From: Micrococcales bacterium UBA3913
GTDB lineage: Bacteria; Actinomycetota; Actinomycetes; Actinomycetales; Microbacteriaceae
Assembly: GCA_002391425.1 (NCBI GenBank)
Contig: DGEZ01000119.1
Span: 2,129-23,171 of the forward strand
Reading direction: 5' to 3'
Length of the DNA stretch: 21,043 bases
The position numbers and the translations under genes are program-made. Below, piece after piece: positions 1-7,115 of this stretch. The notes beneath the pieces were generated by a model. It saw nothing but the letters and a program-made list of their open reading frames with translations, was not told the DNA's origin and ran no database searches. Position 1 is the first letter of the stretch. Each line of letters begins with the position of its first letter.

Positions 1-443
1 GCGCCGCGGTCCTTGCCGACGAGGCCGAACATCGCACGCACGCCGTTCTGGCCGGCGCGCATCCAGCCCATGGACGTGAACAGCAGGCCGCCGGCGGCGA
101 TGAGGCTGGTCCAGGTGAGCGTGGTCGATATTCCGGCGAGGGTGCTTTGCGCGATGATCCCGCCGTCTCCGGTATCGATCAGCCCGGGGACCTGCGCGTT
201 GATGAAGCTGATGAGTGCGGTACGGGCGGGGTCGTTGCGCGACTGGAAGAAGCCGAGGGCGCTGAATCCCACCCACATTCCCGCGAAGACGGAGAACAAG
301 GAACTGTAGGTCATTCCCCCGGCCAGCAGGGCGCCGCGGTGGTCGATGTAGTGCTGCCAGACGCGCCCGGCCAGGGAGCGCTGCCAGCGTGCTGCGGCGG
401 TCTGCCACCAGGGTGCGCGGTCTGTTGAGGTCACCCTGCCCAT
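1..443 (-). CDS. YihY/BrkB family inner-membrane protein (partial, 3' end outside window)
   Basis: The reverse strand is open from an ATG at 443 to the window edge, giving 147 residues with no stop. The N-terminus is basic and aromatic, followed by 'HRGALLAGGMTYSSLFSVF', which resembles the conserved start of YihY/BrkB (formerly 'ribonuclease BN') membrane proteins. A hydrophobic segment around 45-65 and another around residues 108-128 fit membrane helices. The family's molecular role is unsettled; older RNase BN labels are not reliable. No convincing Shine-Dalgarno precedes the ATG, and a GTG at 434 is a possible alternative start. The gene lies downstream of sdhB on the same strand but is separated by 220 bases of repeat-rich DNA, so it probably has its own promoter. 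Family assignment is by pattern only. Confidence 0.75.
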   Translation of the reverse strand, partial: MGRVTSTDRAPWWQTAAARWQRSLAGRVWQHYIDHRGALLAGGMTYSSLFSVFAGMWVGFSALGFFQSRNDPARTALISFINAQVPGLIDTGDGGIIAQSTLAGISTTLTWTSLIAAGGLLFTSMGWMRAGQNGVRAMFGLVGKDRG

Positions 444-493
444 GCTATCGGGCGGGAGGCGCTCGAGCACCCGGTGGCGGGCCGATACCAGCA

Positions 494-560
494 CGAAGTG
501 ACGGATGTGCGCGAGGCGGAGGCTCTATGTGGGATGGGTGCGCGCAGATCCGTCACTTCG
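494..560. repeat. 20-bp inverted repeat with 27-base loop
   Basis: Arm 494-513 (CGAAGTGACGGATGTGCGCG) is the reverse complement of arm 541-560 with one mismatch; the loop is 514-540. It lies between the end of the sdh operon and the start of the brkB-like gene. It has no T-tract next to either arm, so a simple Rho-independent terminator is not clearly indicated. It could be a large mRNA hairpin, a Rho-type or bidirectional transcription end, or a protein-binding site. Confidence 0.8.
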
Positions 561-572
561 GTGATGAACTGC

Positions 573-656
573 GCCGGAAGGGGTGTGAAACAGGCCGGAA
601 AAGGTGTGAAACGGGCTTGAAAAGGTGTGAAACAGGCCGGAAAAGGTGTGAAACAG
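573..656. repeat. Four tandem 21-bp repeats (iteron/VNTR-like)
   Basis: Four head-to-tail copies of a 21-bp unit lie at 573-593, 594-614, 615-635 and 636-656, followed by four bases of a fifth. The third and fourth full copies differ at only a few positions; the core AAAAGGTGTGAAAC is nearly invariant and the first copy has GGGG in the A-run. The array begins 8 bases after the sdhB stop codon and lies about 130-210 bases upstream of the brkB-like start. The 21-bp period equals about two helical turns, so proteins bound to each copy would face the same side. There are no spacers, so it is not a CRISPR array. Function unknown. Confidence 0.9.
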
Positions 657-663
657 GCCGGAC

Positions 664-1431
664 TCAGCGGGACCCGCGGATGAGCGCCTGCTTGACCTCG
701 GCGATCGCCCGAGTGACCTCGATGCCGCGGGGGCACGCCTCCGTGCAGTTGAAGGTGGTGCGGCAACGCCACACCCCTTCGCGGTCGTTCAGGATGTCCA
801 GGCGCACGGTGTCGGCGTCATCGCGCGAGTCGAAGATGAAGCGGTGCGCGTTCACGATCGCGGCCGGCCCGAAGTACTGTCCATCCGTCCAGAACACCGG
901 GCAACTCGTCGTGCAGGCAGCACACAGGATGCACTTGGTGGTGTCGTCGTAGCGGGCCCGCTCGACGGGGGATTGTAGGCGCTCCCGACCTCCAGAGACC
1001 TCCTCCGAGGCGGGCTGCAGGAAAGGCTGCACATGCCGGTAGGCGTCGAAGAAGGGCTCCATATCGACGATGAGGTCCTTTTCCACCGGGAGCCCCTTGA
1101 TGGGTTCCACGTAGATGGGTTTGTCGATGTCGAGGTCCTTGATGAGGGTTTTGCAGGCGAGCCTGTTGCGCCCGTTGATGCGCATCGCATCCGAGCCGCA
1201 GACCCCGTGGGCGCACGACCGGCGGAACGTGAGGGTGCCGTCCTGCTCCCACTTGATGGTGTGCAGCGCGTCGAGCACACGCTCGGTGGCGTGAACCGTC
1301 ACCGTGTACTCCTGCCACCACGGGTCGGGCTGGACCTCCGGGTTGTAGCGACGGATCACGAGCGTCACCGTGAAGGTGGGGACATCCGCGTCCGCATCCG
1401 GTGCTGGGATGCTCACCGCTGGCGTGCTCAT
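664..1431 (-). CDS. sdhB: Succinate dehydrogenase iron-sulfur subunit
   Basis: This 255-aa protein is the electron-transfer subunit of complex II, carrying electrons from the flavin in SdhA to the quinone site in SdhC/SdhD on the cytoplasmic side of the membrane. The N-terminal plant-ferredoxin fold has 2Fe-2S ligands C73, C78, D81 and C93; Asp in the third position is also seen in E. coli SdhB. The C-terminal half has the 4Fe-4S motif CILCAACTTSCP (C167, C170, C173, C177) and 3Fe-4S cysteines C223, C229 and C233. The ATG at 1431 follows a strong GAGGAGG ribosome site. It is the last gene of sdhCDAB; the 97-base gap after sdhA holds a 16-bp palindrome. The stop is followed directly by the 21-bp repeat array. 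Confidence 0.97.
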   Translation of the reverse strand: MSTPAVSIPAPDADADVPTFTVTLVIRRYNPEVQPDPWWQEYTVTVHATERVLDALHTIKWEQDGTLTFRRSCAHGVCGSDAMRINGRNRLACKTLIKDLDIDKPIYVEPIKGLPVEKDLIVDMEPFFDAYRHVQPFLQPASEEVSGGRERLQSPVERARYDDTTKCILCAACTTSCPVFWTDGQYFGPAAIVNAHRFIFDSRDDADTVRLDILNDREGVWRCRTTFNCTEACPRGIEVTRAIAEVKQALIRGSR

Positions 1432-1446
1432 CGGTTCCTCCTCGCT

Positions 1447-1462
1447 CCCGGGCGCGCCCGGG
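1447..1462. repeat. Perfect 16-bp palindrome in the sdhA-sdhB gap
   Basis: CCCGGGCGCGCCCGGG reads the same on both strands. It lies 15 bases upstream of the sdhB start, just before its GAGGAGG ribosome site. In the sdh mRNA it could form a short, very stable stem that affects processing, stability or sdhB translation. There is no T-tract, so a terminator is not indicated. Confidence 0.7.
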
Positions 1463-1528
1463 TGTTCTCGTCTGCGATGTGAACTTGTGTGGCCTGGCGA
1501 GGTCGGCGCATGGGGCGCCGCGGCTCGC

Positions 1529-3346
1529 TCAGTACTTCCGCTCCATGGGCGGATAGCGCGTGATCACCACGGGCTTCCACCCGATGTGGATGCGCGCTGC
1601 CTCGGACGCGTCCGGGTCCGCATCCGCCCGGTATGCCATGGTGTGTGCCAGGTAGTGTTCGTCGTCTCGGGTCGGGTAGTCCTCCCGGAAGTGCCCGCCC
1701 CGGCTCTCTTTCCGTTCCAGGGCCGAATAGGCGAGTACCTCGGCCAGGTCGAGCAGGAATCCCAGCTCGATGGCCTCCAGCAGGTCGGTGTTGTACCGGT
1801 GGCCGCGGTCGTGCACGGTCACGTGCGCGTAGCGGTGGCGCAGTTTCGTGATCACCTGGATCGCCTCGGTCAGGGACTGTTCCGTGCGGTACACCTGCGC
1901 ATCCCGGTCCATGGTGCGCTGCAGTTCGGCCCGGATTGCAGCCACGGACTCGCCCCCGTTCGCCGAGCGCATCCGGGACACCAGCGCGACAACGTCGTCG
2001 GCAGCGCCCTCGGGCAGGGGCAGCAGCGGTGCATCGGCGGCGTAGGCGACGGCATTGTTTCCGGCGCGCTTGCCGAACACGTTGATGTCGAGCAGCGAGT
2101 TGGTGCCCAGCCGGTTCGCGCCGTGTACGGACACGCAGGCGCACTCCCCGGCCGCGTACAGCCCGGGCACGACCTCCGTGTTCGAGCGGAGCACCTCCGC
2201 GTTGACGGTGGTGGGGATGCCGCCCATCGCATAGTGCGCGGTCGGGTACACCGGCACGGGCTCCGTGTACGGCTCCACCCCCAGGTAGGTGCGGGCGAAC
2301 TCGGTGATGTCTGGCAGTTTCGCGTCGATGACGGCCGGCTCCAGGTGGGTCAGGTCGAGGTAGACGTAGTCCTTGTGCGGCCCGGCCCCGCGCCCCTCGC
2401 GCACCTCGTTGGCGATGGACCGGGCGACGATGTCTCGCGGCGCGAGGTCCTTGAGTGAGGGGGTGTACCGCTCCATGAACCGCTCGCCCAGCGCGTTGCG
2501 CAGGATGCCGCCTTCACCCCGGGCTGCCTCGGACAGCAGGATGCCCAGGCCCGCCAGCCCGGTGGGGTGGAACTGGAAGAACTCCACATCCTCCAGGGGC
2601 AGTCCCTTGCGGTAGATGATTCCCACACCGTCACCGGTGAGAGTGTGCGCGTTCGAGGTGGTCTTGAAGATCTTGCCGTAGCCGCCGGTCGCGAAGATGA
2701 ACGCCTTCCCCCGGAAGATGTGGATGTCCCCGGTGGCCAGCTCGTAGGCGACCACGGCGACCGGGCGGGGAACCCCGTCGACGGGGACGATCACCAGGTC
2801 GAGGACGTAGAACTCGTTGTAGAAGTCGATGCCCAGTTTGACGCAGTTCTGGTACAGCGTCTGCAGGATCATGTGGCCGGTGCGGTCGGCTGCGTAGCAG
2901 GCGCGCCGAACCGGAGCCTTGCCGTGGTCTCGGGTGTGCCCGCCGAAACGTCGCTGGTCGATCTTGCCCTCGGGGGTGCGGTTGAAGGGCAGGCCCATGT
3001 TCTCCAGGTCGATGACCGCGTCGATCGCCTCCTTGGCGAGGATCTCGGCCGCATCCTGGTCGACCAGATAGTCGCCGCCCTTGACCGTGTCGAAGGTGTG
3101 CCACTCCCAGGAGTCCTCTTCGACGTTCGCCAGGGCGGCGGCCATGCCGCCCTGGGCTGCGCCCGTGTGGCTGCGGGTGGGGTACAGCTTCGAGATGACC
3201 GCGGTGCGTGCTTTCGGCCCGGCCTCGATGGCGGCGCGCATCCCGGCCCCGCCCGCCCCCACGATGACCACGTCGTGTTCGTGGACGTGGATGGGCACGC
3301 CACCGGGACCCGATAGCTCGGATGCCCCTGTGCTGTTCTCCGTCAC
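1529..3346 (-). CDS. sdhA: Succinate dehydrogenase flavoprotein subunit
   Basis: This 605-aa protein oxidises succinate to fumarate with covalently bound FAD and passes electrons to SdhB. The N-terminal Rossmann motif VIVGAGGAG (glycines 30-35) is followed by SHTGAAQGG, where H60 is the expected flavin-linking histidine. Further family signatures are RRFGGHTRDHGKAPVRRACY, the capping-domain stretch HPTGLAGLGILLSEAARGEGG and AAGECACVSVHGANRLGTNS near residue 400. Length is normal for the family. The start is GTG at 3346, preceded by AGGGAGCGGATT, and sits 12 bases after the sdhD stop, which supports co-transcription. The C-terminus ends PPMERKY. No damage or missing catalytic region is visible. 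Confidence 0.97.
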   Translation of the reverse strand: MTENSTGASELSGPGGVPIHVHEHDVVIVGAGGAGMRAAIEAGPKARTAVISKLYPTRSHTGAAQGGMAAALANVEEDSWEWHTFDTVKGGDYLVDQDAAEILAKEAIDAVIDLENMGLPFNRTPEGKIDQRRFGGHTRDHGKAPVRRACYAADRTGHMILQTLYQNCVKLGIDFYNEFYVLDLVIVPVDGVPRPVAVVAYELATGDIHIFRGKAFIFATGGYGKIFKTTSNAHTLTGDGVGIIYRKGLPLEDVEFFQFHPTGLAGLGILLSEAARGEGGILRNALGERFMERYTPSLKDLAPRDIVARSIANEVREGRGAGPHKDYVYLDLTHLEPAVIDAKLPDITEFARTYLGVEPYTEPVPVYPTAHYAMGGIPTTVNAEVLRSNTEVVPGLYAAGECACVSVHGANRLGTNSLLDINVFGKRAGNNAVAYAADAPLLPLPEGAADDVVALVSRMRSANGGESVAAIRAELQRTMDRDAQVYRTEQSLTEAIQVITKLRHRYAHVTVHDRGHRYNTDLLEAIELGFLLDLAEVLAYSALERKESRGGHFREDYPTRDDEHYLAHTMAYRADADPDASEAARIHIGWKPVVITRYPPMERKY

Positions 3347-3358
3347 AATCCGCTCCCT

Positions 3359-3793
3359 TCACCCGGCCGTGCAGAAACTCGGTAGCAGGTCGGCGGGGGA
3401 CCCGGCCGGGCATGGCTCGAAGGTGAACACGACGAGGGTACCCAGTACGATCAGCGCCGCCGCGGTGATCCACAGAGCCCAGACGAGGATGCGGCGCGCG
3501 CGGGGGCGCTCCACGTAGTCGTTGACAATGGTGCGCATGCCGTTCGTGCCGTGGATGAGGGCGAGCCAGAGCATGAGCACATCCCACCACTGCCAGAACG
3601 GGTTCGCGAGCTTACCGCCGACGAAACCGAAGTCGATGGCGCGGATCCCGTCCCCGACGACGAGGTTGGAGATCAGGTGTCCGGCGATGAGGGCCACGAG
3701 CACCACCCCGGAGCCGCGCATGAACATCCACAGATACTTCTCGGGGTTGAATCGCCGCCTGCGGCGAGCGACGGGGGTTTCGATGACGACCAT
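3359..3793 (-). CDS. sdhD: Succinate dehydrogenase membrane anchor subunit
   Basis: This 144-aa integral membrane protein helps anchor SdhAB and form the quinone site. Three hydrophobic segments are visible at roughly residues 26-46, 69-89 and 102-124. The motif ALIHGTNGMRTIVNDYVERP (H81) is the conserved second-helix signature of actinobacterial SdhD. The N-terminus is strongly basic (RRRRR at 10-14). The ATG at 3793 is chosen because GGGAGG lies just upstream and homologous sequence begins here; the reading frame stays open further upstream but that extension overlaps sdhC and is not coding. It lies 14 bases after sdhC and 12 before sdhA. Confidence 0.93.
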   Translation of the reverse strand: MVVIETPVARRRRRFNPEKYLWMFMRGSGVVLVALIAGHLISNLVVGDGIRAIDFGFVGGKLANPFWQWWDVLMLWLALIHGTNGMRTIVNDYVERPRARRILVWALWITAAALIVLGTLVVFTFEPCPAGSPADLLPSFCTAG

Positions 3794-3807
3794 GGTTCTT
3801 CCTCCCG

Positions 3808-4185
3808 TTACTCGCTGAAGACCCGGATCAGGTGCAGGGGGGTGAAACCGAGCATGAGCTCGGTCCAGATGCCCACAACCGCCCAAAACAGCGGGCGCTG
3901 GTAGCGGGCGCCGAGGCGCCAGAAGTCGACCGCGATGACGCGCAGACCGTTCAGGGCGTGAAACAGGATCGCCCCCACCAGGGCAACTTCCCCGACCCCC
4001 ATGATCGGGTTCTTGTACGTTCCGATGACCGCGTTGTAGGCCTCCGGGCTGACCCGGATGAGCGCGGTATCGAGGATGTGCACGAGGAGGAAGAAGAAGA
4101 TGGCCACGCCGGTAATCCGGTGCAGCACCCAGGACCACATCCCCTCTCGGCCCCGATACAGTGTCCCGACTGGTCGTTGTGGCAC
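3808..4185 (-). CDS. sdhC: Succinate dehydrogenase cytochrome b556 subunit
   Basis: This 125-aa integral membrane protein carries the haem b of complex II with SdhD. The N-terminal GTLYRGREGMWSWVLHRITG is the actinobacterial SdhC signature. Three membrane segments are visible at about 24-44, 64-82 and 100-120. Candidate haem/quinone residues are H22-R23, H36 and H76 (FHALNGLRVIAVDF). The start is GTG at 4185, preceded by a near-perfect AAGGAGG five bases upstream; longer open frame further upstream lacks family similarity. It is the first gene of sdhCDAB and is divergent from manC across 144 bases that hold a predicted -10 element and a 9-bp inverted repeat. Confidence 0.93.
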   Translation of the reverse strand: MPQRPVGTLYRGREGMWSWVLHRITGVAIFFFLLVHILDTALIRVSPEAYNAVIGTYKNPIMGVGEVALVGAILFHALNGLRVIAVDFWRLGARYQRPLFWAVVGIWTELMLGFTPLHLIRVFSE

Positions 4186-4221
4186 GGAACCCTCCTTGGT
4201 GCCGTCTGGTGCTTCTGCTGT

Positions 4222-4245
4222 GCACAGTTCGGGTGGGAACTGTGC
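4222..4245. promoter_or_regulatory. Perfect 9-bp inverted repeat in the sdhC leader (candidate operator or hairpin)
   Basis: GCACAGTTC (4222-4230) and GAACTGTGC (4237-4245) are exact reverse complements around a 6-base spacer. The element lies just downstream of the predicted sdhC transcription start (about 4248) and 37 bases upstream of the GTG start. That position suits a repressor blocking early transcription, or an RNA hairpin. It does not match sites I know for DtxR or Rex; the regulator is unknown. Confidence 0.55.
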
Positions 4246-4254
4246 TTTCCCCCT

Positions 4255-4260
4255 AGCATA
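4255..4260 (-). promoter_or_regulatory. Predicted -10 element of the sdhCDAB promoter
   Basis: On the minus strand 4260-4255 reads TATGCT, a good actinobacterial -10 (TANNNT). It would give a leader of roughly 60 bases with the 9-bp inverted repeat and the AAGGAGG ribosome site. No clear -35 hexamer is visible in the A-rich stretch upstream. Confidence 0.4.
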
Positions 4261-4329
4261 CGCACGAGAAGCCGCGTTTTTTCGTTGGTTACCGTGCCTG
4301 TGTGTGCGCTGCGCTACCGTGGATGCGTG

Positions 4330-5448
4330 ATGAACTATCGTCTCGCCGACAAGCATTTCTACGCGATCATCCCCGCGGGGGGTGTGGGGTCGCGGCTGTG
4401 GCCTCTTTCCCGCGCGGATGCGCCGAAGTTCCTCCTCGACCTCACCGGGTCGGGGAAGACCCTGCTGGAGAGCACTTTTGAGCGCATCGTGCCGCTGACG
4501 GGGCCCGACCGGGTGTTCGTCGTCACCGGTTACGCGCATCGCGCTGCCGTGAAGAATCAGCTGCCACGGGTGCTCGACACGAATATCTTCCTGGAACCGA
4601 GCCCGCGCGATTCAACGGCTGCGATCTGCGTGGCCGCAGCGATCATCGCGCGGCGCGACCCGGACGCGATTGTGGGCTCCTTCCCGGCGGACCACCTGGT
4701 CACCGCCCCGGCGGAATTCCGTCACGTCGTGCGCGAGGCGGTGGAAGTGGCCAAACAGGGCTACATCACGACGGTGGGGATCACCCCCACCGGCCCGTCC
4801 GTGGCGTTCGGGTACATCGAGACGGGGGACGCGGTGGACGCGGAGCGCTTCCCGAATGCGCGTCACGTCTCGCGATTCGTGGAGAAGCCGGAAGAGGATG
4901 TCGCTCGCGGGTTCCTCGCGGACGGCAAACACCTGTGGAACGCGGGCATGTTCATCGCGAAGGCCCAGGTCCTCCTCGATGTGCTGCGCGAGAACCGCCC
5001 CCGGCTCGCCGAGGCCATTGACCGGATTGCGGATGTGTGGGGCACGCCTGAACAGTTTGTTATCAAAGACCAGGTGTGGCCGGACCTGGAGAAGATCGCG
5101 ATCGACTACTCGATTGCGGAACCGGCGGCCCGCGACGGCAAGGTGGCCGTGGTCCCGGGAGATTTCGGCTGGGACGATGTGGGGGACTTCTCCGCGGTGG
5201 CCCGCCACCTGGCGAACCGGGGGTCCGGGAGCCTGGCAATCCTGGGGGACCGGGCCCGGGTCATCTCGGATCGGGCCAGCGGCATTGTCGTGGGGGAGAC
5301 CGATCGTGTTGTGGCGGTGATCGGCATGGAGGATGTGGTCGTCGTGGACACTGATGACGCCCTCCTGGTCACGAATGCCCAGAATGCGCAGCGGATCAAG
5401 CAGATGGTCGACTTCCTGCGTGCCAGTGGTCGCGGGGACGTGCTCTAG
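4330..5448 (+). CDS. manC: Mannose-1-phosphate guanylyltransferase (GDP-mannose pyrophosphorylase)
   Basis: This 372-aa cytoplasmic enzyme makes GDP-mannose from mannose-1-phosphate and GTP, feeding cell-wall glycolipids and polysaccharides. The nucleotidyltransferase signature IPAGGVGSRLWPLSRADAPK is at residues 14-33. FVEKP, WNAGMF and FGWDDVGDF are further family motifs. There is no C-terminal phosphomannose isomerase domain, so it is the short, single-function form. No Shine-Dalgarno is visible before the ATG at 4330. A GTG directly before it (4327) could also start, and TACCGT at 4315-4320 is spaced for a leaderless transcript. The gene is divergent from sdhC, and its TAG stop interlocks with that of the opposite cysteine hydrolase gene. 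Confidence 0.92.
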   Translation: MNYRLADKHFYAIIPAGGVGSRLWPLSRADAPKFLLDLTGSGKTLLESTFERIVPLTGPDRVFVVTGYAHRAAVKNQLPRVLDTNIFLEPSPRDSTAAICVAAAIIARRDPDAIVGSFPADHLVTAPAEFRHVVREAVEVAKQGYITTVGITPTGPSVAFGYIETGDAVDAERFPNARHVSRFVEKPEEDVARGFLADGKHLWNAGMFIAKAQVLLDVLRENRPRLAEAIDRIADVWGTPEQFVIKDQVWPDLEKIAIDYSIAEPAARDGKVAVVPGDFGWDDVGDFSAVARHLANRGSGSLAILGDRARVISDRASGIVVGETDRVVAVIGMEDVVVVDTDDALLVTNAQNAQRIKQMVDFLRASGRGDVL

Positions 5449-5999
5449 AGCACCTCGGCCAGGCAGACCACCTTCGCTAGGGGCGCGTACAGCCCGATCG
5501 CGTCGAGCGCGCGCTGGTGGTCCTCGGGAGTCAGCCCCGCGCAGGCGTCTGCGACGACGAGGGTCTCGACCCCCGCATCCACCGCCTGCAGGACGGTGGA
5601 GAGCACGCAGCAGTCGGTGGACACGCCGGCGACGAGCATCCGGTCGTATCCGTCGAGTTCTGCGGCGAGGCGCGGCGACCACTTCCCGAACGTGGCCGCA
5701 TCAACGGTGGGGCGCACCACAAACTCGGCGAGCCCGGGAACGATATCCCACAGCGGGCTGTCCGCCGGCTGCAGCGCGAACGGCCACTGTTCGTAGTAGG
5801 GCAGCCAGGCTCCGCGGGGATGCTCGGGGGCGACAAACCTCGTGAAGATCGTGTTCTGCGCTCCCCAGTGCTTAACCAATCGCGCCACCGCGGACTCCGC
5901 CTGGGGGAATCCGGGGGTCGCCCAGGGGCTGTCGGGGTCGGCGAACACGTGCTGCATGTCGATCACGAGCACGGCCGTGCGTGCAGGAGCGTCCGTCAT
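5445..5999 (-). CDS. Cysteine hydrolase, isochorismatase/nicotinamidase superfamily
   Basis: This 184-aa protein has the superfamily's catalytic triad: D14 in LVIDMQ, K106 in TFGKW and C131 in GVSTDCCVLST (the second Cys fits the T-D-x-C-V pattern). Members hydrolyse amides such as nicotinamide, or other small substrates; this sequence alone does not fix the substrate. The ATG at 5999 follows GTGAGGAC. The gene is divergent from a nucleoside hydrolase with 63 bases between starts, so a role in nicotinamide or nucleobase salvage is possible but is inference. Its stop shares a CTAG tetramer with the convergent manC gene. TAGCAT on the minus strand (6043-6038) could be its -10. Confidence 0.85.
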   Translation of the reverse strand: MTDAPARTAVLVIDMQHVFADPDSPWATPGFPQAESAVARLVKHWGAQNTIFTRFVAPEHPRGAWLPYYEQWPFALQPADSPLWDIVPGLAEFVVRPTVDAATFGKWSPRLAAELDGYDRMLVAGVSTDCCVLSTVLQAVDAGVETLVVADACAGLTPEDHQRALDAIGLYAPLAKVVCLAEVL

Positions 6000-6062
6000 G
6001 GCGTCCTCACTAGGATGAACTGGTGTTGTGCGTCTTCATGCTAGCGGTTAGGACATTTCGAT

Positions 6063-7046
6063 ATGAGCGAGTCTGACGTCATCCCGGTGATCATCGACAC
6101 GGATACCGCCCAGGATGACTGCGTCACCCTCCTGGTCGGCCTGCTCGACCCCCGTGCCGACCTTCGGGCGATCACGATGGTGGCGGGGAACGTGGACTTC
6201 GACCGTCAGTTCGTCAACGCGCAGCTAACTCTGAACGCGGCGGGCAAGCTGGGCACGACGCCGATTTTCCTGGGCGCGCGGCATCCCCTCGTGCGCGAAT
6301 GGGTGTCGGCCTCGGATGTGCACGGGGATGGTACCGGCGGGCTGGAGATGGACATGTCCGGCCTCACCCCGGAGCGGGAGCATGCCGTGGATGCGCTGCT
6401 GCGGCTGACCGCGGAGGACCCCGGGGAGATCTCGATCGTCTGCATTGGCCCGCTGACGAATATCGCGCTCGCGGTGCGCACGGACCCCACGTTTGCGCAG
6501 CGCGTGAAGGCGCTCTACATCATGGGCGGCTCGAACAATGCGCGCGGAAACATCACCCCGGCTGCGGAGTTCAACTTCTTCGTGGACCCGCACGCGGCGA
6601 AGGTGGTGTTCGGGGCGGGGTTCCGCGATGTCGTCGTCGTGCCGTGGGCGCCGCTGACCATCGAGGAGGCGTGCTTCACCCGGGCAGAGTATGACGCCAT
6701 CGGTGCAGCGGGCACCCCGTTGGCCCGCTTCTACCATCGCATCTGCGCGGCGACGCTCGCCTACGACGAATCGGTGGGCATCGACGGGTCGACCCACCCG
6801 GATTCGCTCACCCTCTCCGTGCTGCTGCACCCGGAGCTCATCCGGGAGGCCACCGAGTACTTCGTCGATGTCGAGACGGACTCCGCGCTGACCTTGGGGT
6901 ACTCGGTGATGGCCTGGGAGAAGTTCGAGCAGCGGCCGAATGCCCGCGTGGTCGAGCACATCGACTCGGAGGCGTTCTACCGGCTGATCCGTGGGTTCAT
7001 GTCCCAGGAAACGGTTCCGAACCGTCCATTCGCGAATCTCACGTAG
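6063..7046 (+). CDS. Nucleoside hydrolase (inosine/uridine-preferring type)
   Basis: This 327-aa protein belongs to the family that hydrolyses the N-glycosidic bond of ribonucleosides to free base and ribose. The calcium-binding N-terminal motif reads DTDTAQDD (residues 12-19), a variant of the usual DxDPGxDD that keeps all the aspartates. The middle signature ISIVCIGPLTNIALAVR and YIMGGSNNARGNITPAAEFNFFVDPHAA are typical, and STHPDSLT near residue 243 supplies the catalytic His/Asp region. TTAGGAC lies 8-14 bases before the ATG at 6063. The gene heads a nucleoside uptake and catabolism cluster, but a 133-base gap and weak T-rich hairpin separate it from the lipoprotein gene. The preferred nucleoside cannot be told from sequence. 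Confidence 0.92.
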   Translation: MSESDVIPVIIDTDTAQDDCVTLLVGLLDPRADLRAITMVAGNVDFDRQFVNAQLTLNAAGKLGTTPIFLGARHPLVREWVSASDVHGDGTGGLEMDMSGLTPEREHAVDALLRLTAEDPGEISIVCIGPLTNIALAVRTDPTFAQRVKALYIMGGSNNARGNITPAAEFNFFVDPHAAKVVFGAGFRDVVVVPWAPLTIEEACFTRAEYDAIGAAGTPLARFYHRICAATLAYDESVGIDGSTHPDSLTLSVLLHPELIREATEYFVDVETDSALTLGYSVMAWEKFEQRPNARVVEHIDSEAFYRLIRGFMSQETVPNRPFANLT

Positions 7047-7115
7047 TAGCTTTCGCTAGTTTTTGTTTCGACGCTGTAACGACTTGGACTTTCGACCGGG
7101 GCGAGCCTCCGCGGC

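Noticed and set aside
573..656. CRISPR array
   Set aside because: The 21-bp units are directly adjacent with no unique spacers, and no cas genes are nearby.
431..772. Small minus-strand protein with repeated ACFTPFP units
   Set aside because: The peptide repeats only reflect the 21-bp DNA repeats being a multiple of three, and the frame overlaps the sdhB 3' end out of frame.
1370..3316. Long open frames on the plus strand opposite sdhA/sdhB
   Set aside because: They are antisense to well-recognised SdhA and SdhB and show no family motif or ribosome site.
3794..4225. N-terminal extensions of SdhD and SdhC
   Set aside because: The frames stay open upstream, but family similarity begins at 3793 and 4185, each directly after a strong ribosome site.
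7047..7067. Terminator after the nucleoside hydrolase gene
   Set aside because: There is a T-rich tail, but the stem is only four base pairs (TAGC-TTTC-GCTA), too weak to call.
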